A DNA stretch of 64,000 nt from Pedobacter aquatilis (GCF_030409415.1 NZ_JAUFPW010000011.1:124001-188000), one strand, 5' to 3'; positions 16,679 to 26,278 are shown, numbered from the stretch's first letter. Program-made: numbers and translations. Notes: generated by a model from the letters alone, not told the origin.

Positions 16679-18541
16679 TTATCGGATATTAAAACTAACA
16701 CCTGTATTAAAATTGAAACCCATAGCATTATAACCTATGATTTCATTATATTTTTCGTTTAAGATGTTTTTAGCATCAAAGAAAATCTTAACACGTTTGT
16801 TTGCCAATGTATATTCTGCATAAGCATTTAATAATTTGTATGCTGGCAAAGTATCAACAGTATATGTAGCAAAATTACCATCCGTACGGTTACCGAAGTA
16901 ACGATAATTTGCACTAACATATAAATTATTAGTAGCCTGAACACCTGCATTTAAGCCAAAGGTATGTTTTGGTCTGCGGAATAAATAATCGGCAATTGCA
17001 TTATCAACAAAGTTGAATTCATTTCCTTCAACGTAGCCATAATAACCGTTAAAATTAAACTTACCAAATTTCACAGCCGGCTCTACTTCAAAGCCTTTTG
17101 TTTTTTGACTAACCTGATTTACATATCCTGCCGGGAAAGCATAAATAATTGCATCGGTTAAATCACGTTTGTAACCCGCAACTCTTAGGCTAAATTTATC
17201 ATCAGCAAAACTGAAATTAACACCAGCTTCGTAGTTTTGAGATTTCTCCGGTTTCAAATCTAAATTGGCACCAAACTGCCCGAACAACATATTTAAAGTA
17301 GGGATTTTAAATGCAGTTGAAACCGTACCAAATAATTTAATTTCCTTAATGATGTTGATGGCTGGCGTTACCGAATAAGTATAGTTTTCGCCATACTGTT
17401 CGTGTTTGTTATAACGACCACCAACTTCTAAATTGAAAATACTTAAATCATGCAATAACACAGAAGTGTAAGCTGCAAAAATATTTGCATTCGGACTAGC
17501 TGTACCAGATTTTAGCTTCATGTTTCTGTTATCCAAGCCAACCAATAAATCAACCTTGTCGCCAAGTTTTTGATTGTAAAACAAATCAACAATATTGATT
17601 TTTCCTTGAGAAAAGCTTGGGAAGCTGCTGTGTGCATCATTAGATGTACTTTCGTAACTATAATTCAAGGTTACTTTACCAGTTCCAAATTCATACTTAG
17701 CATTTGTTCCGACTGCAACGTTTTTTAAAATTGAATAATTACCGGCATCAACGAAAGCACCACCATCAAAGCTATAATTGCCATAATAATATCTTACAAA
17801 TGGATTCACTGTAAAGTTTTTATCTAACTGAATTCCAAAATTTGCATTTACAGCTCCCGTTCTAAAACCATCTTTATCAAATTCAGTATTATTTCCGACT
17901 GGATTTGCAGCTTCAGAAATACCATTTGTTTTGTGTTGAGTATAGTTAATGTTGTAATTGAATCCTTCTACACCGCCATTTAAACCTATCGTACCTTTGT
18001 AAGTTTCGTAAGTTCCGGCAGTTGCAACACCATAAATGGTATTACCTTTTGGCCCGCCTTTTTTAGTAATGATGTTAATTACACCCGCAACAGCATCAGA
18101 TCCATAAATAGTAGATTGACCGCCTCTTAATATCTCAATATGGTCAATTTGGTCGATAGATATTAAACGTAAGTCGAAAGCACCACCATTTCCTGATGGG
18201 TCATTTTGTACAATTCCATCAATTAAAACAACTGCATATGAACTTCCGGCTCCACGGAAAAATACCGATTTATTTAAACCTGGGTTACTACTTGAACCCG
18301 CTACAATAATTCCGGCTTGCTCGCTAATTAATTCTGGTAAGGATTTACCATGACTTTGCTCTAAAGTTTCTTTTGAAATGATGGTAACAACTTTACCAGT
18401 TTGCGACTGCTTTTGGTCGTTCTTAGTCGCAGTAATTACAACATCTTTAAGTTGCAAACTGTCTTGTGCATTAGCCGATTGACTAACTGTTAACTGAGCA
18501 AACCCCAGGCCTGCCGCAATTAAAATTCTTTTTTTGTTCAT
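16679..18541 (-). CDS. btuB: TonB-dependent cobalamin receptor, BtuB-like
   Basis: A 620-residue outer membrane receptor. The start at 18541 (MNKKRILIAAGLGF) gives a clean signal peptide ending near NAQD. Then come a TonB-box region (LKDVVITATKND), a plug domain (about 45-160, with GSSYAVVLIDGIVQND and GGQSTIYGSDAVAGVINI), and a 22-strand-type barrel. It ends with the aromatic outer-membrane signature GVSFNIR. The length near 600 fits BtuB rather than the large SusC-like receptors. The cobalamin riboswitch immediately upstream is the main reason for assigning cobalamin as the ligand. It imports corrinoids into the periplasm with energy from TonB-ExbBD, which are encoded elsewhere. Confidence 0.88.
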   Translation of the reverse strand: MNKKRILIAAGLGFAQLTVSQSANAQDSLQLKDVVITATKNDQKQSQTGKVVTIISKETLEQSHGKSLPELISEQAGIIVAGSSSNPGLNKSVFFRGAGSSYAVVLIDGIVQNDPSGNGGAFDLRLISIDQIDHIEILRGGQSTIYGSDAVAGVINIITKKGGPKGNTIYGVATAGTYETYKGTIGLNGGVEGFNYNINYTQHKTNGISEAANPVGNNTEFDKDGFRTGAVNANFGIQLDKNFTVNPFVRYYYGNYSFDGGAFVDAGNYSILKNVAVGTNAKYEFGTGKVTLNYSYESTSNDAHSSFPSFSQGKINIVDLFYNQKLGDKVDLLVGLDNRNMKLKSGTASPNANIFAAYTSVLLHDLSIFNLEVGGRYNKHEQYGENYTYSVTPAINIIKEIKLFGTVSTAFKIPTLNMLFGQFGANLDLKPEKSQNYEAGVNFSFADDKFSLRVAGYKRDLTDAIIYAFPAGYVNQVSQKTKGFEVEPAVKFGKFNFNGYYGYVEGNEFNFVDNAIADYLFRRPKHTFGLNAGVQATNNLYVSANYRYFGNRTDGNFATYTVDTLPAYKLLNAYAEYTLANKRVKIFFDAKNILNEKYNEIIGYNAMGFNFNTGVSFNIR

Positions 18542-18617
18542 TTGATTGTGAGTTTTGCCCACAGCCAACAGATTAGGAAAGGAAATGAAAATACGAAAAC
18601 GTTTAGTACCTCAATCC

Positions 18618-18639
18618 TAGCTTCAATCCCCGAAAGCTA
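18618..18639 (-). promoter_or_regulatory. Possible expression-platform hairpin of the B12 riboswitch
   Basis: TAGCTT (18618-18623) and AAGCTA (18634-18639) form a short stem between the riboswitch core and the btuB start. No T-run follows, so control would be on translation or through an alternative pairing. The evidence is weak. Confidence 0.35.
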
Positions 18640-18649
18640 TGAAATTATT

Positions 18650-18816
18650 CGCTTAAGGCAGGTCTTCTGACTTACTCCAGTTTCTTCAACCTTCCCGAAT
18701 TATAATCAGTGGTTATTAGAATGAAAAAACGTTACAGAGCTTACAGCTGCGGGACAGTTGCAGAATTACACTGCATTCCCTTTTAATCCCGATTGTAAGA
18801 TCGGGAACCAAAAGCG
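18650..18816 (-). ncRNA. Cobalamin riboswitch
   Basis: The minus strand shows the conserved parts of the AdoCbl riboswitch in order: GGGAATGCAGTG near the 5' side, CTGTCCCGCAGCTGTAAGC, then AACCACTGATTA (the B12-box region), CGGGAAGGTTG, and AAGTCAGAAGACCTGCC at the 3' side. The outer stem P1 is formed by CGCTTTTGG (18808-18816) and CCTTAAGCG (18650-18658). It lies in the leader of the BtuB-like gene and should reduce expression of btuB and the DUF6580 gene when cobalamin is plentiful. Confidence 0.95.
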
Positions 18817-18819
18817 CTG

Positions 18820-18827
18820 CAAAAGTA
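18820..18827 (-). promoter_or_regulatory. -7 box of the btuB riboswitch transcript
   Basis: The minus strand reads TACTTTTG, an exact TAnnTTTG, with a weak TTA at -33 spacing. The predicted start falls at about 18810-18815, right at the first bases of riboswitch stem P1, so promoter and riboswitch support each other. Confidence 0.7.
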
Positions 18828-18911
18828 GTAAAATAATGTAACTTGTAAAATGGATGATGGAAAATGGCATTTACTATACAAAAAGTTAACTTTATTATTC
18901 AAATTCAAACT

Positions 18912-20159
18912 ATGAAAGCAATCTTTACATCACTCCTTTTGTTAATTTATACATCAAGCATGGGTCAAAAAATAGATACGGTTTTTCTTGAGAAATTAAT
19001 GAGTACCAAGCCGGAGCTTTTCAGTAGTGTTTTAAATCATCCGGATAAAAATCAAGTACAGATTTTATATACTCAAATTAATCGAGATGTAAATAATAAG
19101 CCAAGTTTCAAAAGTTTTAGTTACAATCTTGATGCCCACCATTACTTTTATCCCGCAAGCACAGTAAAGTTAGCTGCTGTAATTTTTGCATTGGAGAAAG
19201 TAAATCGATTAAAAAGTACTGGTTTATCTGCGAAAAGTTCAATGATCACAGATAGCGCATTTAAAGATCAAACAAAAGTTGTAAATGATACTACAGCTAA
19301 AAATGGTCTTCCAAGTATCGAACACTACATCAAAAAGATTTTATTAACCAGCGATAACGATGCATTTAATCGTTTATTCGAATTTATTGGTCGGGCCGAA
19401 ATTAATGAGAAACTAAAGAAAAATGGTTTACTAAATAGTAGAATCTTAAATCGCTTGGCCATTGGCGATGCCGGAGAAAGCGCTAAGCATACCAATCCAA
19501 TCAAATTTTTCAATGGAACTAAATTAGTTTACACTCAGGATGCTCAGTATGATGCCAAAGAATACGATTTAAAATTAACCAATACCGTAATGGGAAAAGG
19601 TTATTTGGATAGTGCCGATAAATTGGTAAACAAGCCCTTTAGCTTAGCAAACAAAAATGCCTTTGCCATTGAAGACCAACAGATGTTGATGAAAAAACTA
19701 ATGTTCCCGGAAGCTTTTCCGGTAAAGGAGCGTTATAACTTAACTGCTGAAGATTACAAATTGATTTATACTTACATGAGTAAGTTTCCTACAGAAAGTG
19801 ATTTCCCTAAGTATGAGGCAAAGGAATTTTGGCCAACTTATGCAAAGATGCTTTATTATGGTCGCGAACAAAATGCTGATTTAAATTCAAACATTAGAAT
19901 ATTCAATAAATATGGTGATAGTTATGGCTTCATTATAGATAATGCCTACCTCGTTGATTACAAAAACGGAATAGAGTTTTTATTAACGGCTGTTGTCCAA
20001 AGTAATGAAGATGGAATTTATAACGACAATAAATATGAATATGAAACCCTTTGCTTTCCTTTTATGAAGCATTTAGGTAGAATCATTTATGAGGAAGAAT
20101 TAAAAAGAAAGAAGAATAACAAGCCAAATTTGGAAAAATTCAGGATGGTTTATAAATAG
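18912..20159 (+). CDS. Exported serine hydrolase, class A beta-lactamase-like
   Basis: A 415-residue protein. The ATG at 18912 gives a signal peptide (MKAIFTSLLLLIYTSSMGQ); an in-frame ATG 48 bases upstream adds a non-signal extension. The catalytic motif S83-x-x-K86 (PASTVKLA) and S147-D-N (LLTSDNDAFNRL) match the beta-lactamase2/transpeptidase-like fold. A clear KTG triad is not seen and the C-terminal half is longer than in true beta-lactamases. A role in the envelope, perhaps on peptidoglycan or an ester, is more likely than antibiotic hydrolysis. It is transcribed away from the B12 locus, with 370 bases of regulatory DNA between the starts. Confidence 0.8.
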   Translation: MKAIFTSLLLLIYTSSMGQKIDTVFLEKLMSTKPELFSSVLNHPDKNQVQILYTQINRDVNNKPSFKSFSYNLDAHHYFYPASTVKLAAVIFALEKVNRLKSTGLSAKSSMITDSAFKDQTKVVNDTTAKNGLPSIEHYIKKILLTSDNDAFNRLFEFIGRAEINEKLKKNGLLNSRILNRLAIGDAGESAKHTNPIKFFNGTKLVYTQDAQYDAKEYDLKLTNTVMGKGYLDSADKLVNKPFSLANKNAFAIEDQQMLMKKLMFPEAFPVKERYNLTAEDYKLIYTYMSKFPTESDFPKYEAKEFWPTYAKMLYYGREQNADLNSNIRIFNKYGDSYGFIIDNAYLVDYKNGIEFLLTAVVQSNEDGIYNDNKYEYETLCFPFMKHLGRIIYEEELKRKKNNKPNLEKFRMVYK

Positions 20160-20240
20160 TTTTGTATTTGAAACTGATTTTATAACTTTAATTCAAATCG
20201 TCCCTTATAAATAATTATAAAAATTAATTAAAAATTAGAA

Positions 20241-20573
20241 ATGGGAAAATTTGTAATCAGTACAAGAAAAAACGGTGAATTTCAGTTTAATCTAAATGCC
20301 AGCAACGGGCAAACTATTTTAAGCAGCGAAGGTTATGTAGCAAAATTAAGCTGTGAAAACGGAATCGAATCTGTAAGAAAAAATTCACAGGATGATTCAA
20401 AATTCGAAAAGAAAACATCGACAAATGGCAAGGCTTACTTTAACTTAAAGGCAACAAATGGCCAAATTATTGGCTCCAGCCAAATGTATGAAAGCGAAGC
20501 TTCGAGAGATAATGGCATAGCTTCGGTAAAAAGCAACGCACCCGATGCCTCAATTGATGACCAAACACTTTAA
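20241..20573 (+). CDS. YegP/DUF1508 tandem-repeat protein
   Basis: A 110-residue protein made of two DUF1508 repeats (about 3-50 and 54-103). Each has the pattern FxFNLxAxNGQxIxSSxxY followed by NGIxSV: FQFNLNASNGQTILSSEGY, then YFNLKATNGQIIGSSQMY. It is like E. coli YegP in length and repeat number. The function of the family is not established. It is a single gene and shares a two-way terminator with rplT. Confidence 0.9.
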   Translation: MGKFVISTRKNGEFQFNLNASNGQTILSSEGYVAKLSCENGIESVRKNSQDDSKFEKKTSTNGKAYFNLKATNGQIIGSSQMYESEASRDNGIASVKSNAPDASIDDQTL

Positions 20574-20576
20574 ACA

Positions 20577-20608
20577 AAAAAAGTCCTGATTTGCATCAGG
20601 ACTTTTTT
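20577..20608. terminator. Bidirectional terminator between the YegP gene and rplT
   Basis: AAAAAAGTCCTGAT (20577-20590) pairs perfectly with ATCAGGACTTTTTT (20595-20608) around a 4-base loop. The A and T runs on both sides serve both the plus-strand YegP gene and the minus-strand thrS-infC-rpmI-rplT operon. Confidence 0.9.
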
Positions 20609-20638
20609 CAAATATGATTATCGCCTAAGCGAAAATTT

Positions 20639-20983
20639 CTATTTTACTGCATCGATTACAGCTTTGAAAGCTTCTGGGTGATTCATTGCTAAATCAGCCA
20701 ATACTTTACGGTTTAAACCGATTTCTTTTGAAGCAAGTTTACCGATTAATTGAGAGTAAGAAATACCGTGCTGACGAGCACCTGCATTAATACGTTGGAT
20801 CCATAATCCGCGGAATTCTCTTTTCTTAACTTTACGGTCACGGTATGCATATTGCAAACCTTTTTCTACTGTGTTTTTGGCAACAGTATAAACCTTACTT
20901 CTTGCTCCCCAGTAACCTTTTGCAAGGTTAAGGATTTTTTTTCTTCTTCTTCTCGAAGCTACTGCGTTTACCGAACGTGGCAT
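20639..20983 (-). CDS. rplT: 50S ribosomal protein L20
   Basis: A 114-residue basic protein with the usual opening [20 protein letters not shown] and [20 protein letters not shown], which place it as L20. It binds 23S rRNA domain I early in 50S assembly. It is the last gene of thrS-infC-rpmI-rplT, 75 bases behind rpmI. In E. coli L20 also represses its own operon; I see no obvious copy of that pseudoknot here. Confidence 0.98.
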   Translation of the reverse strand: MPRSVNAVASRRRRKKILNLAKGYWGARSKVYTVAKNTVEKGLQYAYRDRKVKKREFRGLWIQRINAGARQHGISYSQLIGKLASKEIGLNRKVLADLAMNHPEAFKAVIDAVK

Positions 20984-21058
20984 GTTGTTGTTGTTTTTTG
21001 GTAAGCGGCGTTCCGTTTATTGGAAACTTTAATGCCTGATACCTGGTGAATTAATAAA

Positions 21059-21259
21059 TTACTTTCCGATACAAAGCATACGTTTAACGTTACCAGTATC
21101 TGCTGCTGTTACCATGCTAGCGTTTCCTAGTGCACGTTTACGTTTAGTGCTCATCTTTGTTAAGATGTGACTTTTGTATGCGTTGTTTCTTTTGATTTTA
21201 CCTGTTCCAGTAAGCGAAAAACGCTTTTTAGCACTGGAATTGGTTTTCATTTTTGGCAT
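21059..21259 (-). CDS. rpmI: 50S ribosomal protein L35
   Basis: A 66-residue protein starting [20 protein letters not shown] with the conserved basic [15 protein letters not shown]. The size and order between infC and rplT are the universal arrangement. It lies 29 bases behind infC. Confidence 0.98.
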   Translation of the reverse strand: MPKMKTNSSAKKRFSLTGTGKIKRNNAYKSHILTKMSTKRKRALGNASMVTAADTGNVKRMLCIGK

Positions 21260-21288
21260 AACCTGTTTTTTAATTTATAAACCTATTT

Positions 21289-21858
21289 TTATTTTTTTGC
21301 TACTTTAGGCGCAACCGTTAGGAACATACGTTTACCTTCTAATTTAGGTAATAACTCTACTTTTCCTACATCTTCCAAAGCCTGGGCAAATTTTAATAAT
21401 AAAATTTCTCCCTGCTCTTTGTAAACGATTGCTCTACCTTTAAAATGCACATAAGCTCTAACTTTCTCTCCGTTCTCTAAAAAGCTTACTGCGTGTTTTA
21501 ATTTAAATTGAAAATCGTGGTCGTTTGTATTTGGACCAAAACGAATTTCCTTAATAACCGTTTGCTTAGCGTTTGCTTTAATCTCTTTCTGTTTCTTCTT
21601 CTGCTCGTAAACAAACTTGCTATAATCAATAATTCTACAAACCGGAGGAACTGCATTTGGAGAAATTTCTACCAAATCTAATTCCAGTTCATCAGCAAGT
21701 GCCAAAGCTTTAGCCAAAGGATAAATCCCCGGTTCAACATTATCGCCAGCTAAACGCACTTCGGGCGATTTTATATACTGATTGATGTTATGTTCTGCTT
21801 CTTTTTTCTTAAAAGGTGGACGTGGTCCCCTGTTAAATCCTGGTCTTCCTAATGCCAA
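21289..21858 (-). CDS. infC: Translation initiation factor IF-3, non-AUG start
   Basis: A 189-residue IF-3, which keeps the 30S subunit free and checks the start codon and initiator tRNA. The N domain includes [12 protein letters not shown] and [18 protein letters not shown]; the C domain includes [17 protein letters not shown] and [12 protein letters not shown]. No ATG, GTG or ATT occurs in frame between the upstream stop at 21871-21873 and the N domain: the only candidates are TTG at 21858 and ATA at 21861. The next methionine is near the C-terminus. infC genes are known for rare start codons that let IF-3 repress itself, and this looks like another case. It begins 23 bases after thrS. Confidence 0.96.
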   Translation of the reverse strand: MALGRPGFNRGPRPPFKKKEAEHNINQYIKSPEVRLAGDNVEPGIYPLAKALALADELELDLVEISPNAVPPVCRIIDYSKFVYEQKKKQKEIKANAKQTVIKEIRFGPNTNDHDFQFKLKHAVSFLENGEKVRAYVHFKGRAIVYKEQGEILLLKFAQALEDVGKVELLPKLEGKRMFLTVAPKVAKK

Positions 21859-21881
21859 TATTGTATAATGTTAATTTTTAT

Positions 21882-23807
21882 TTAAACTGTTATTTCTTTT
21901 AATAATAAGCCGCTGAACTCTTCCAACGTCATTTCTCCTAAATCTCCCTCTCCATGTTTTCTGATTGAAACTTTACCTTCAGCCATTTCTTTCTCACCAA
22001 TGATGAGCATGTAAGGGATTTTTTTAACCTCCGCATCGCGGATTTTGCGACCGATTTTCTCATCCCGAAAGTCAATCAGCCCGCGAATATCGGAATTATT
22101 TAATTCATCTAAAACTTTTTTTGCATATTCTTCATATTTTTCTGAAATAGGAAGAATAATAAATTGCTCCGGACTTAACCACAAAGGGAAGTTTCCGGCA
22201 CAATGTTCTATCAAAACAGCAATAAAACGTTCCAATGAACCAAATGGTGCACGGTGAATCATCACAGGTCTGTGTTTTTGATTATCGCTACCAGTATATT
22301 CCAATTCAAAACGTTCTGGTAAATTATAATCAACCTGGATTGTACCCAATTGCCATTTTCTACCCAAGGCATCTTTGACCATAAAATCCAGCTTCGGGCC
22401 ATAAAAAGCCGCCTCGCCATATTCTACAACTGTATTTAAACCTTTCTCAGCAGCAGCCTCGATAATTGCATTTTCAGAAAGCTTCCAGTTTTCATCCGAA
22501 CCGATATATTTAGCTTTATTATCTGGATCTCTTAACGAAATTTGAGCAGTATAGTTTTCGAAACCTAAAGATTTAAATACATAAAGCACTAAATCTATAA
22601 CTTTTTTAAACTCATCTTTAACCTGCTCTGGCATACAGAACAAGTGCGCATCATCTTGAGTAAAACCACGCACACGTGTTAAACCATGCAATTCGCCACT
22701 TTGTTCGTAACGATAAACAGTTCCAAACTCTGCGAAACGAACCGGCAAATCTTTGTAAGAACGTGGTTTTGTTTTATAAATTTCGCAATGGTGCGGGCAG
22801 TTCATCGGTTTTAAGAAGAACTCCTCTCCTTCTTGCGGCGTTTTTATCGGTTGAAATGAATCCTTACCATATTTTTCCCAGTGACCAGAAGTTACATACA
22901 AATTCTTATGACCAATATGCGGGGTAACCACTTGCTCGTAACCTGCTTTTGCTTGTGCTTTAGTTAGGAAATTTACCAAACGTTCACGTAAAGCTGTTCC
23001 TTTAGGCAACCATAAAGGCAAACCCATTCCAACTTTTTCAGAAAAAGCAAATAACTCTAATTCTTTTCCAAGCTTACGGTGATCACGTTTTTTAGCTTCT
23101 TCAATCATTGCCAGATATTCAGTAAGCTCGCTTGCTTTTGGAAAAGTTACACCGTAAATACGAGTTAACTGTTTTTTAGTTTCATCACCCCTCCAATATG
23201 CGCCTGCCACATTCATCAGTTTTACTGCTTTTACAAAACCAGTATTTGGAATGTGCGGACCGCGACATAAATCGGTAAATTGACCTTGAGTATAAAAAGT
23301 AATTTTCCCATCTTCCAAACCATCAATTAAATCAAGTTTGTACTCATCGCCTTTTTCTGTAAAATATTTTATTGCATCAGCTTTGCTAACACTTTCACGA
23401 GTAAAAGTTTCTTTCTGCTTAGCTAATTCAATCATTTTGGTTTCGATGGCTTTAAAATCATCCGAAGAAAATTCTTTATCGCCGAAATCTACATCGTAAT
23501 AAAAACCAGTTTCAATTGCCGGACCAATACCGAATTTTGTACCCGGATAAAGCGCTTCTAAAGCCTCGGCCATTAAATGCGCTGATGAGTGCCAGAAAGT
23601 AGTTTTGCCCTCAGCATCATTCCAGGTTAACAATTTAACAGAAGAATCTGCTTCAATTGGACGAGTTGAATCCCAAACTTCGCCGTTAACTTCGGCAGCT
23701 AAAACGTTTCTTGCTAATCCTTCGGAAATTGATAATGCAATTTGATGGGCAGATGTGCCCTTTTCGTACTGACGAACGGAGCCGTCAGGTAATGTAATAT
23801 TAATCAT
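21882..23807 (-). CDS. thrS: Threonyl-tRNA synthetase
   Basis: A 641-residue class II synthetase. It has an N-terminal TGS domain (1-60), an editing domain with [11 protein letters not shown], the catalytic core with motif 2 ([29 protein letters not shown]) and the zinc ligands around MNCPHHC. Motif 3 is [18 protein letters not shown], and an anticodon-binding domain follows. It charges tRNA-Thr and hydrolyses Ser-tRNA-Thr. It is the first gene of the operon with infC, rpmI and rplT. A promoter at 23905-23935 and a leader hairpin precede it. Confidence 0.98.
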   Translation of the reverse strand: MINITLPDGSVRQYEKGTSAHQIALSISEGLARNVLAAEVNGEVWDSTRPIEADSSVKLLTWNDAEGKTTFWHSSAHLMAEALEALYPGTKFGIGPAIETGFYYDVDFGDKEFSSDDFKAIETKMIELAKQKETFTRESVSKADAIKYFTEKGDEYKLDLIDGLEDGKITFYTQGQFTDLCRGPHIPNTGFVKAVKLMNVAGAYWRGDETKKQLTRIYGVTFPKASELTEYLAMIEEAKKRDHRKLGKELELFAFSEKVGMGLPLWLPKGTALRERLVNFLTKAQAKAGYEQVVTPHIGHKNLYVTSGHWEKYGKDSFQPIKTPQEGEEFFLKPMNCPHHCEIYKTKPRSYKDLPVRFAEFGTVYRYEQSGELHGLTRVRGFTQDDAHLFCMPEQVKDEFKKVIDLVLYVFKSLGFENYTAQISLRDPDNKAKYIGSDENWKLSENAIIEAAAEKGLNTVVEYGEAAFYGPKLDFMVKDALGRKWQLGTIQVDYNLPERFELEYTGSDNQKHRPVMIHRAPFGSLERFIAVLIEHCAGNFPLWLSPEQFIILPISEKYEEYAKKVLDELNNSDIRGLIDFRDEKIGRKIRDAEVKKIPYMLIIGEKEMAEGKVSIRKHGEGDLGEMTLEEFSGLLLKEITV

Positions 23808-23874
23808 CTACAACTATGATTTTGTTCCTCATCAATCAGAAATATTGGAACGGTTTAAAAATAATGTTATTTCT

Positions 23875-23895
23875 AAATCACTTACTACGTGATTT
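23875..23895 (-). promoter_or_regulatory. Leader hairpin of the thrS operon
   Basis: AAATCAC (23875-23881) pairs with GTGATTT (23889-23895) around a 7-base loop just inside the predicted transcript start. It may stabilise the mRNA or take part in ThrS feedback; no anticodon-like loop is obvious. Confidence 0.4.
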
Positions 23896-23904
23896 TATTT
23901 GCTG

Positions 23905-23935
23905 CAAAGATGCTGTTTTTTCATCAGAAATGCAA
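23905..23935 (-). promoter_or_regulatory. Promoter of thrS-infC-rpmI-rplT
   Basis: On the minus strand TTG (23933-23935) is followed after 20 bases by CATCTTTG (23905-23912), one base off the TAnnTTTG consensus. Spacing matches Bacteroidota primary-sigma promoters. The leader would be about 90 bases. Confidence 0.65.
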
Positions 23936-23993
23936 GTTTGACCATTTTAATGACACGAAATCAGGCTGAAATTTAATCTTGTCAAACTTTGTT

Positions 23994-25091
23994 TTACATC
24001 CACTTATTTTGTAGATATTTACGAAGCGGAACATCAACAAATCTCATGATCAAGCATGAAAACAATATCAATACAATAAGATAAATTGGTACGGTAACTT
24101 TGAGTACCGACATTTCTGGTTTTGCTGTCATAAAATATGTTAGAAAGACCCAAATAAATGGATAGTGCGTCATGTATAATGGATAAGAAATCTCTCCGGA
24201 AAGCTTACAAAGCTTTTGTAATCTAGGCTTCACGGTTGCTCCGGCACCAAGCGCAACCAAAACAGGGAAATAAATTAATACAATTAATGGCTCTGTTAGC
24301 CAGTTATATTTATCATCAAAAGGAACAATAAAAGCCAAAAGTAGTAATGCTGATAAACCAAGAAAGCCTAAATTATTCTTGATTGCCCACTTAGAACGAT
24401 AAACCAACATCCCAACTAAAAACGAATAAAAAACGCGTACGCCACCATCCCAAAATGTTGGGCCACTCCAACCGCCCATTAAATTGGTTGATTTAAAAGC
24501 AATGAAACAAATTAACGCAGCAGCGATAAAAGTAAAAATCTGTAAGGTATTGCGACTCAATCTGTACAAAACGAATACATAAAAAATATTTGCAACATAC
24601 TCCCAAAATAGCGACCAAGCTGGTGCATTTAAATTGAATAAGTTGAAATAACGCTCAGGCATTAAAGGATAAGGAATAACAAATGCCGATGCTAAAAACA
24701 TCAGAAACGTTTTACCAAAACCATAAGTAGAATAAAAATCACTAAAAGGATCTATTAAAAATGTCATTAACCCTAAAACCGAACCAATTACAACTAGTGG
24801 ATGTAATCTGATTAACCTCAGTTTTATAAACTGCCATACACCAATTTGTTCTATTCTACTATCATAAGCATATGCAATAACAAAGCCTGATAGGCAAAAG
24901 AAAAAATCGACTGCCATAAAACTGTGCGCAATAAGGTTTTCTTTTGGAAGAAATATTATCTCTATGAAATGAAATAATACCACCGATATGGCGGCAATGC
25001 CCCTTAATCCATCTAAAATCTCGAAATGCTTTTTTGTTTTTAGTAATGAATTATCGTTTTGCATTTGGCTATGGCTAAAAATTTTGTTCAA
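23994..25091 (-). CDS. Acyltransferase 3 family membrane protein (OafA-like)
   Basis: A 365-residue integral membrane acyltransferase with about ten hydrophobic segments. The family signature LDGLRGIAAISVVLFHF (about 27-43) includes the conserved His in the first membrane helix, and FFCLSGFVIAY follows. Such enzymes move acetyl or similar groups onto sugars of polysaccharides or glycolipids. It has no SGNH extension. The true start may be the methionine 27 bases downstream (MQNDNSLLKTKK). No glycan cluster is beside it, so the acceptor is unknown. Confidence 0.88.
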   Translation of the reverse strand: MNKIFSHSQMQNDNSLLKTKKHFEILDGLRGIAAISVVLFHFIEIIFLPKENLIAHSFMAVDFFFCLSGFVIAYAYDSRIEQIGVWQFIKLRLIRLHPLVVIGSVLGLMTFLIDPFSDFYSTYGFGKTFLMFLASAFVIPYPLMPERYFNLFNLNAPAWSLFWEYVANIFYVFVLYRLSRNTLQIFTFIAAALICFIAFKSTNLMGGWSGPTFWDGGVRVFYSFLVGMLVYRSKWAIKNNLGFLGLSALLLLAFIVPFDDKYNWLTEPLIVLIYFPVLVALGAGATVKPRLQKLCKLSGEISYPLYMTHYPFIWVFLTYFMTAKPEMSVLKVTVPIYLIVLILFSCLIMRFVDVPLRKYLQNKWM

Positions 25092-25187
25092 TAATAATCA
25101 TTTTGTATTTGAGGCGAAAATCTGAAGATGTATTGATTAAGTGTAACCAAAAATATACTTTGAATTTATGATAAATTTCAATAAAAA

Positions 25188-25217
25188 AGCCTGCTCAAAA
25201 TATAAATTGAGCAGGCT
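25188..25217 (-). terminator. Terminator of the GLPGLI-family gene
   Basis: AGCCTGCTCAA (25188-25198) pairs with TTGAGCAGGCT (25207-25217). On the minus strand it is followed by TTTTTTA, ending the gene that stops at 25244. Confidence 0.85.
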
Positions 25218-25243
25218 CTACTTTTTTTTTTTATGGTCCTGTT

Positions 25244-26158
25244 TTAGTTAACCATAATTACTCTTTGTCCGCCAGCGCCGCCAGGTCTATTATTTCCGTT
25301 TCCTCTGAAACGTTTCATCATGTTTTCCATTTTAACTTTATATTCTGCATCAGTAATTGGGGTTGCCTTTTTAGGTGCTGTAACATCTTTACTGCTAACA
25401 TTTCTATATTCGATACTTTTGGCAATCGTACTATTTCCTCTTCCTTCGATAGCCAAAACAGTTCCTTCCGTCCACATATTTGGGTTTGGAGAAAAATCAA
25501 ATCCTAAATCTTTTGTATACCAAATGTGTGTTTCTTCAGTAACATCTTTATCCATATCCAATATTTTAACTGAACGTGTAGATTTCACGATAACCTCATT
25601 ACAGGTTAAACCTAAAATTTGTTTAGTTGCATCAGTTTTAACCACCTCAATTTTTGGTGGAACAACTGGTTTTGGTTTACTTGTATCGTTTGGATTATTT
25701 CTACCCATTCCCATTCCGCCAAATGTACCGATTGGACCCGAAGTATTTAGTTTTAAGCTGCTTGGCATAACATAAGTCGTATCACTTAAATCGAAAACTT
25801 CAACCAATTTCTTATCGGCAAAAGTGTAATAATATTCTCTATTGCCACCTGCACCTCCAAAACCTCTCATCATACGGCCCATTCCACCGCCGCCACCTCC
25901 AGCACCATTACTATCTTCGGTTTCTTCAACCGGCATATAACTTGCATTGGTTGCATTAAATAATAATTCGAAATTTGATTTACTTGTTGATGGCATTCTT
26001 GCAGCCATTTGTTCAGGAATTTTAACGCCACTTGCAGCCATCATCGCAGCCGGGTCTATCGTAGTTTCAAACTGTATTGCTCCAGAAGTTTTCTTTTGTG
26101 CATTTGCTACTGATGCAAAAGTTAAAACGCCTAATAAAGCGAAGATTGCTCTTTTCAT
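25244..26158 (-). CDS. GLPGLI-family exported protein with glycine-rich insert
   Basis: A 304-residue exported protein. The signal peptide is MKRAIFALLGVLTFASVANAQ. SGAIQFETTIDP opens the domain, and ILGLTCNEVIVKST together with THIWYTKDLGFDFSPNPNMW are the marks of the GLPGLI family common in Bacteroidota. A glycine/methionine-rich insert (around 85-110) and a second one (around 145-155) interrupt it, and the C-terminus is also glycine- and arginine-rich. The function is unknown; family members are thought to be periplasmic or surface proteins. It is a single gene with its own terminator. Confidence 0.78.
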   Translation of the reverse strand: MKRAIFALLGVLTFASVANAQKKTSGAIQFETTIDPAAMMAASGVKIPEQMAARMPSTSKSNFELLFNATNASYMPVEETEDSNGAGGGGGGMGRMMRGFGGAGGNREYYYTFADKKLVEVFDLSDTTYVMPSSLKLNTSGPIGTFGGMGMGRNNPNDTSKPKPVVPPKIEVVKTDATKQILGLTCNEVIVKSTRSVKILDMDKDVTEETHIWYTKDLGFDFSPNPNMWTEGTVLAIEGRGNSTIAKSIEYRNVSSKDVTAPKKATPITDAEYKVKMENMMKRFRGNGNNRPGGAGGQRVIMVN

Positions 26159-26278
26159 TTTGTTATGTTTTGTTTGTTAGATATAAAACTTAAAGAAAGG
26201 TTTAACAAAGTTATTTCAATTTAACTTAAAGCTTGTTAAAAAGTGTTAAACACTTAGAAATCAGAGGTAATAATATTG

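Noticed and set aside
18912-20159. Antibiotic-resistance beta-lactamase
   Set aside because: SxxK and SDN motifs are present but no clear KTG and the protein is much longer than class A enzymes; an envelope hydrolase is more likely.
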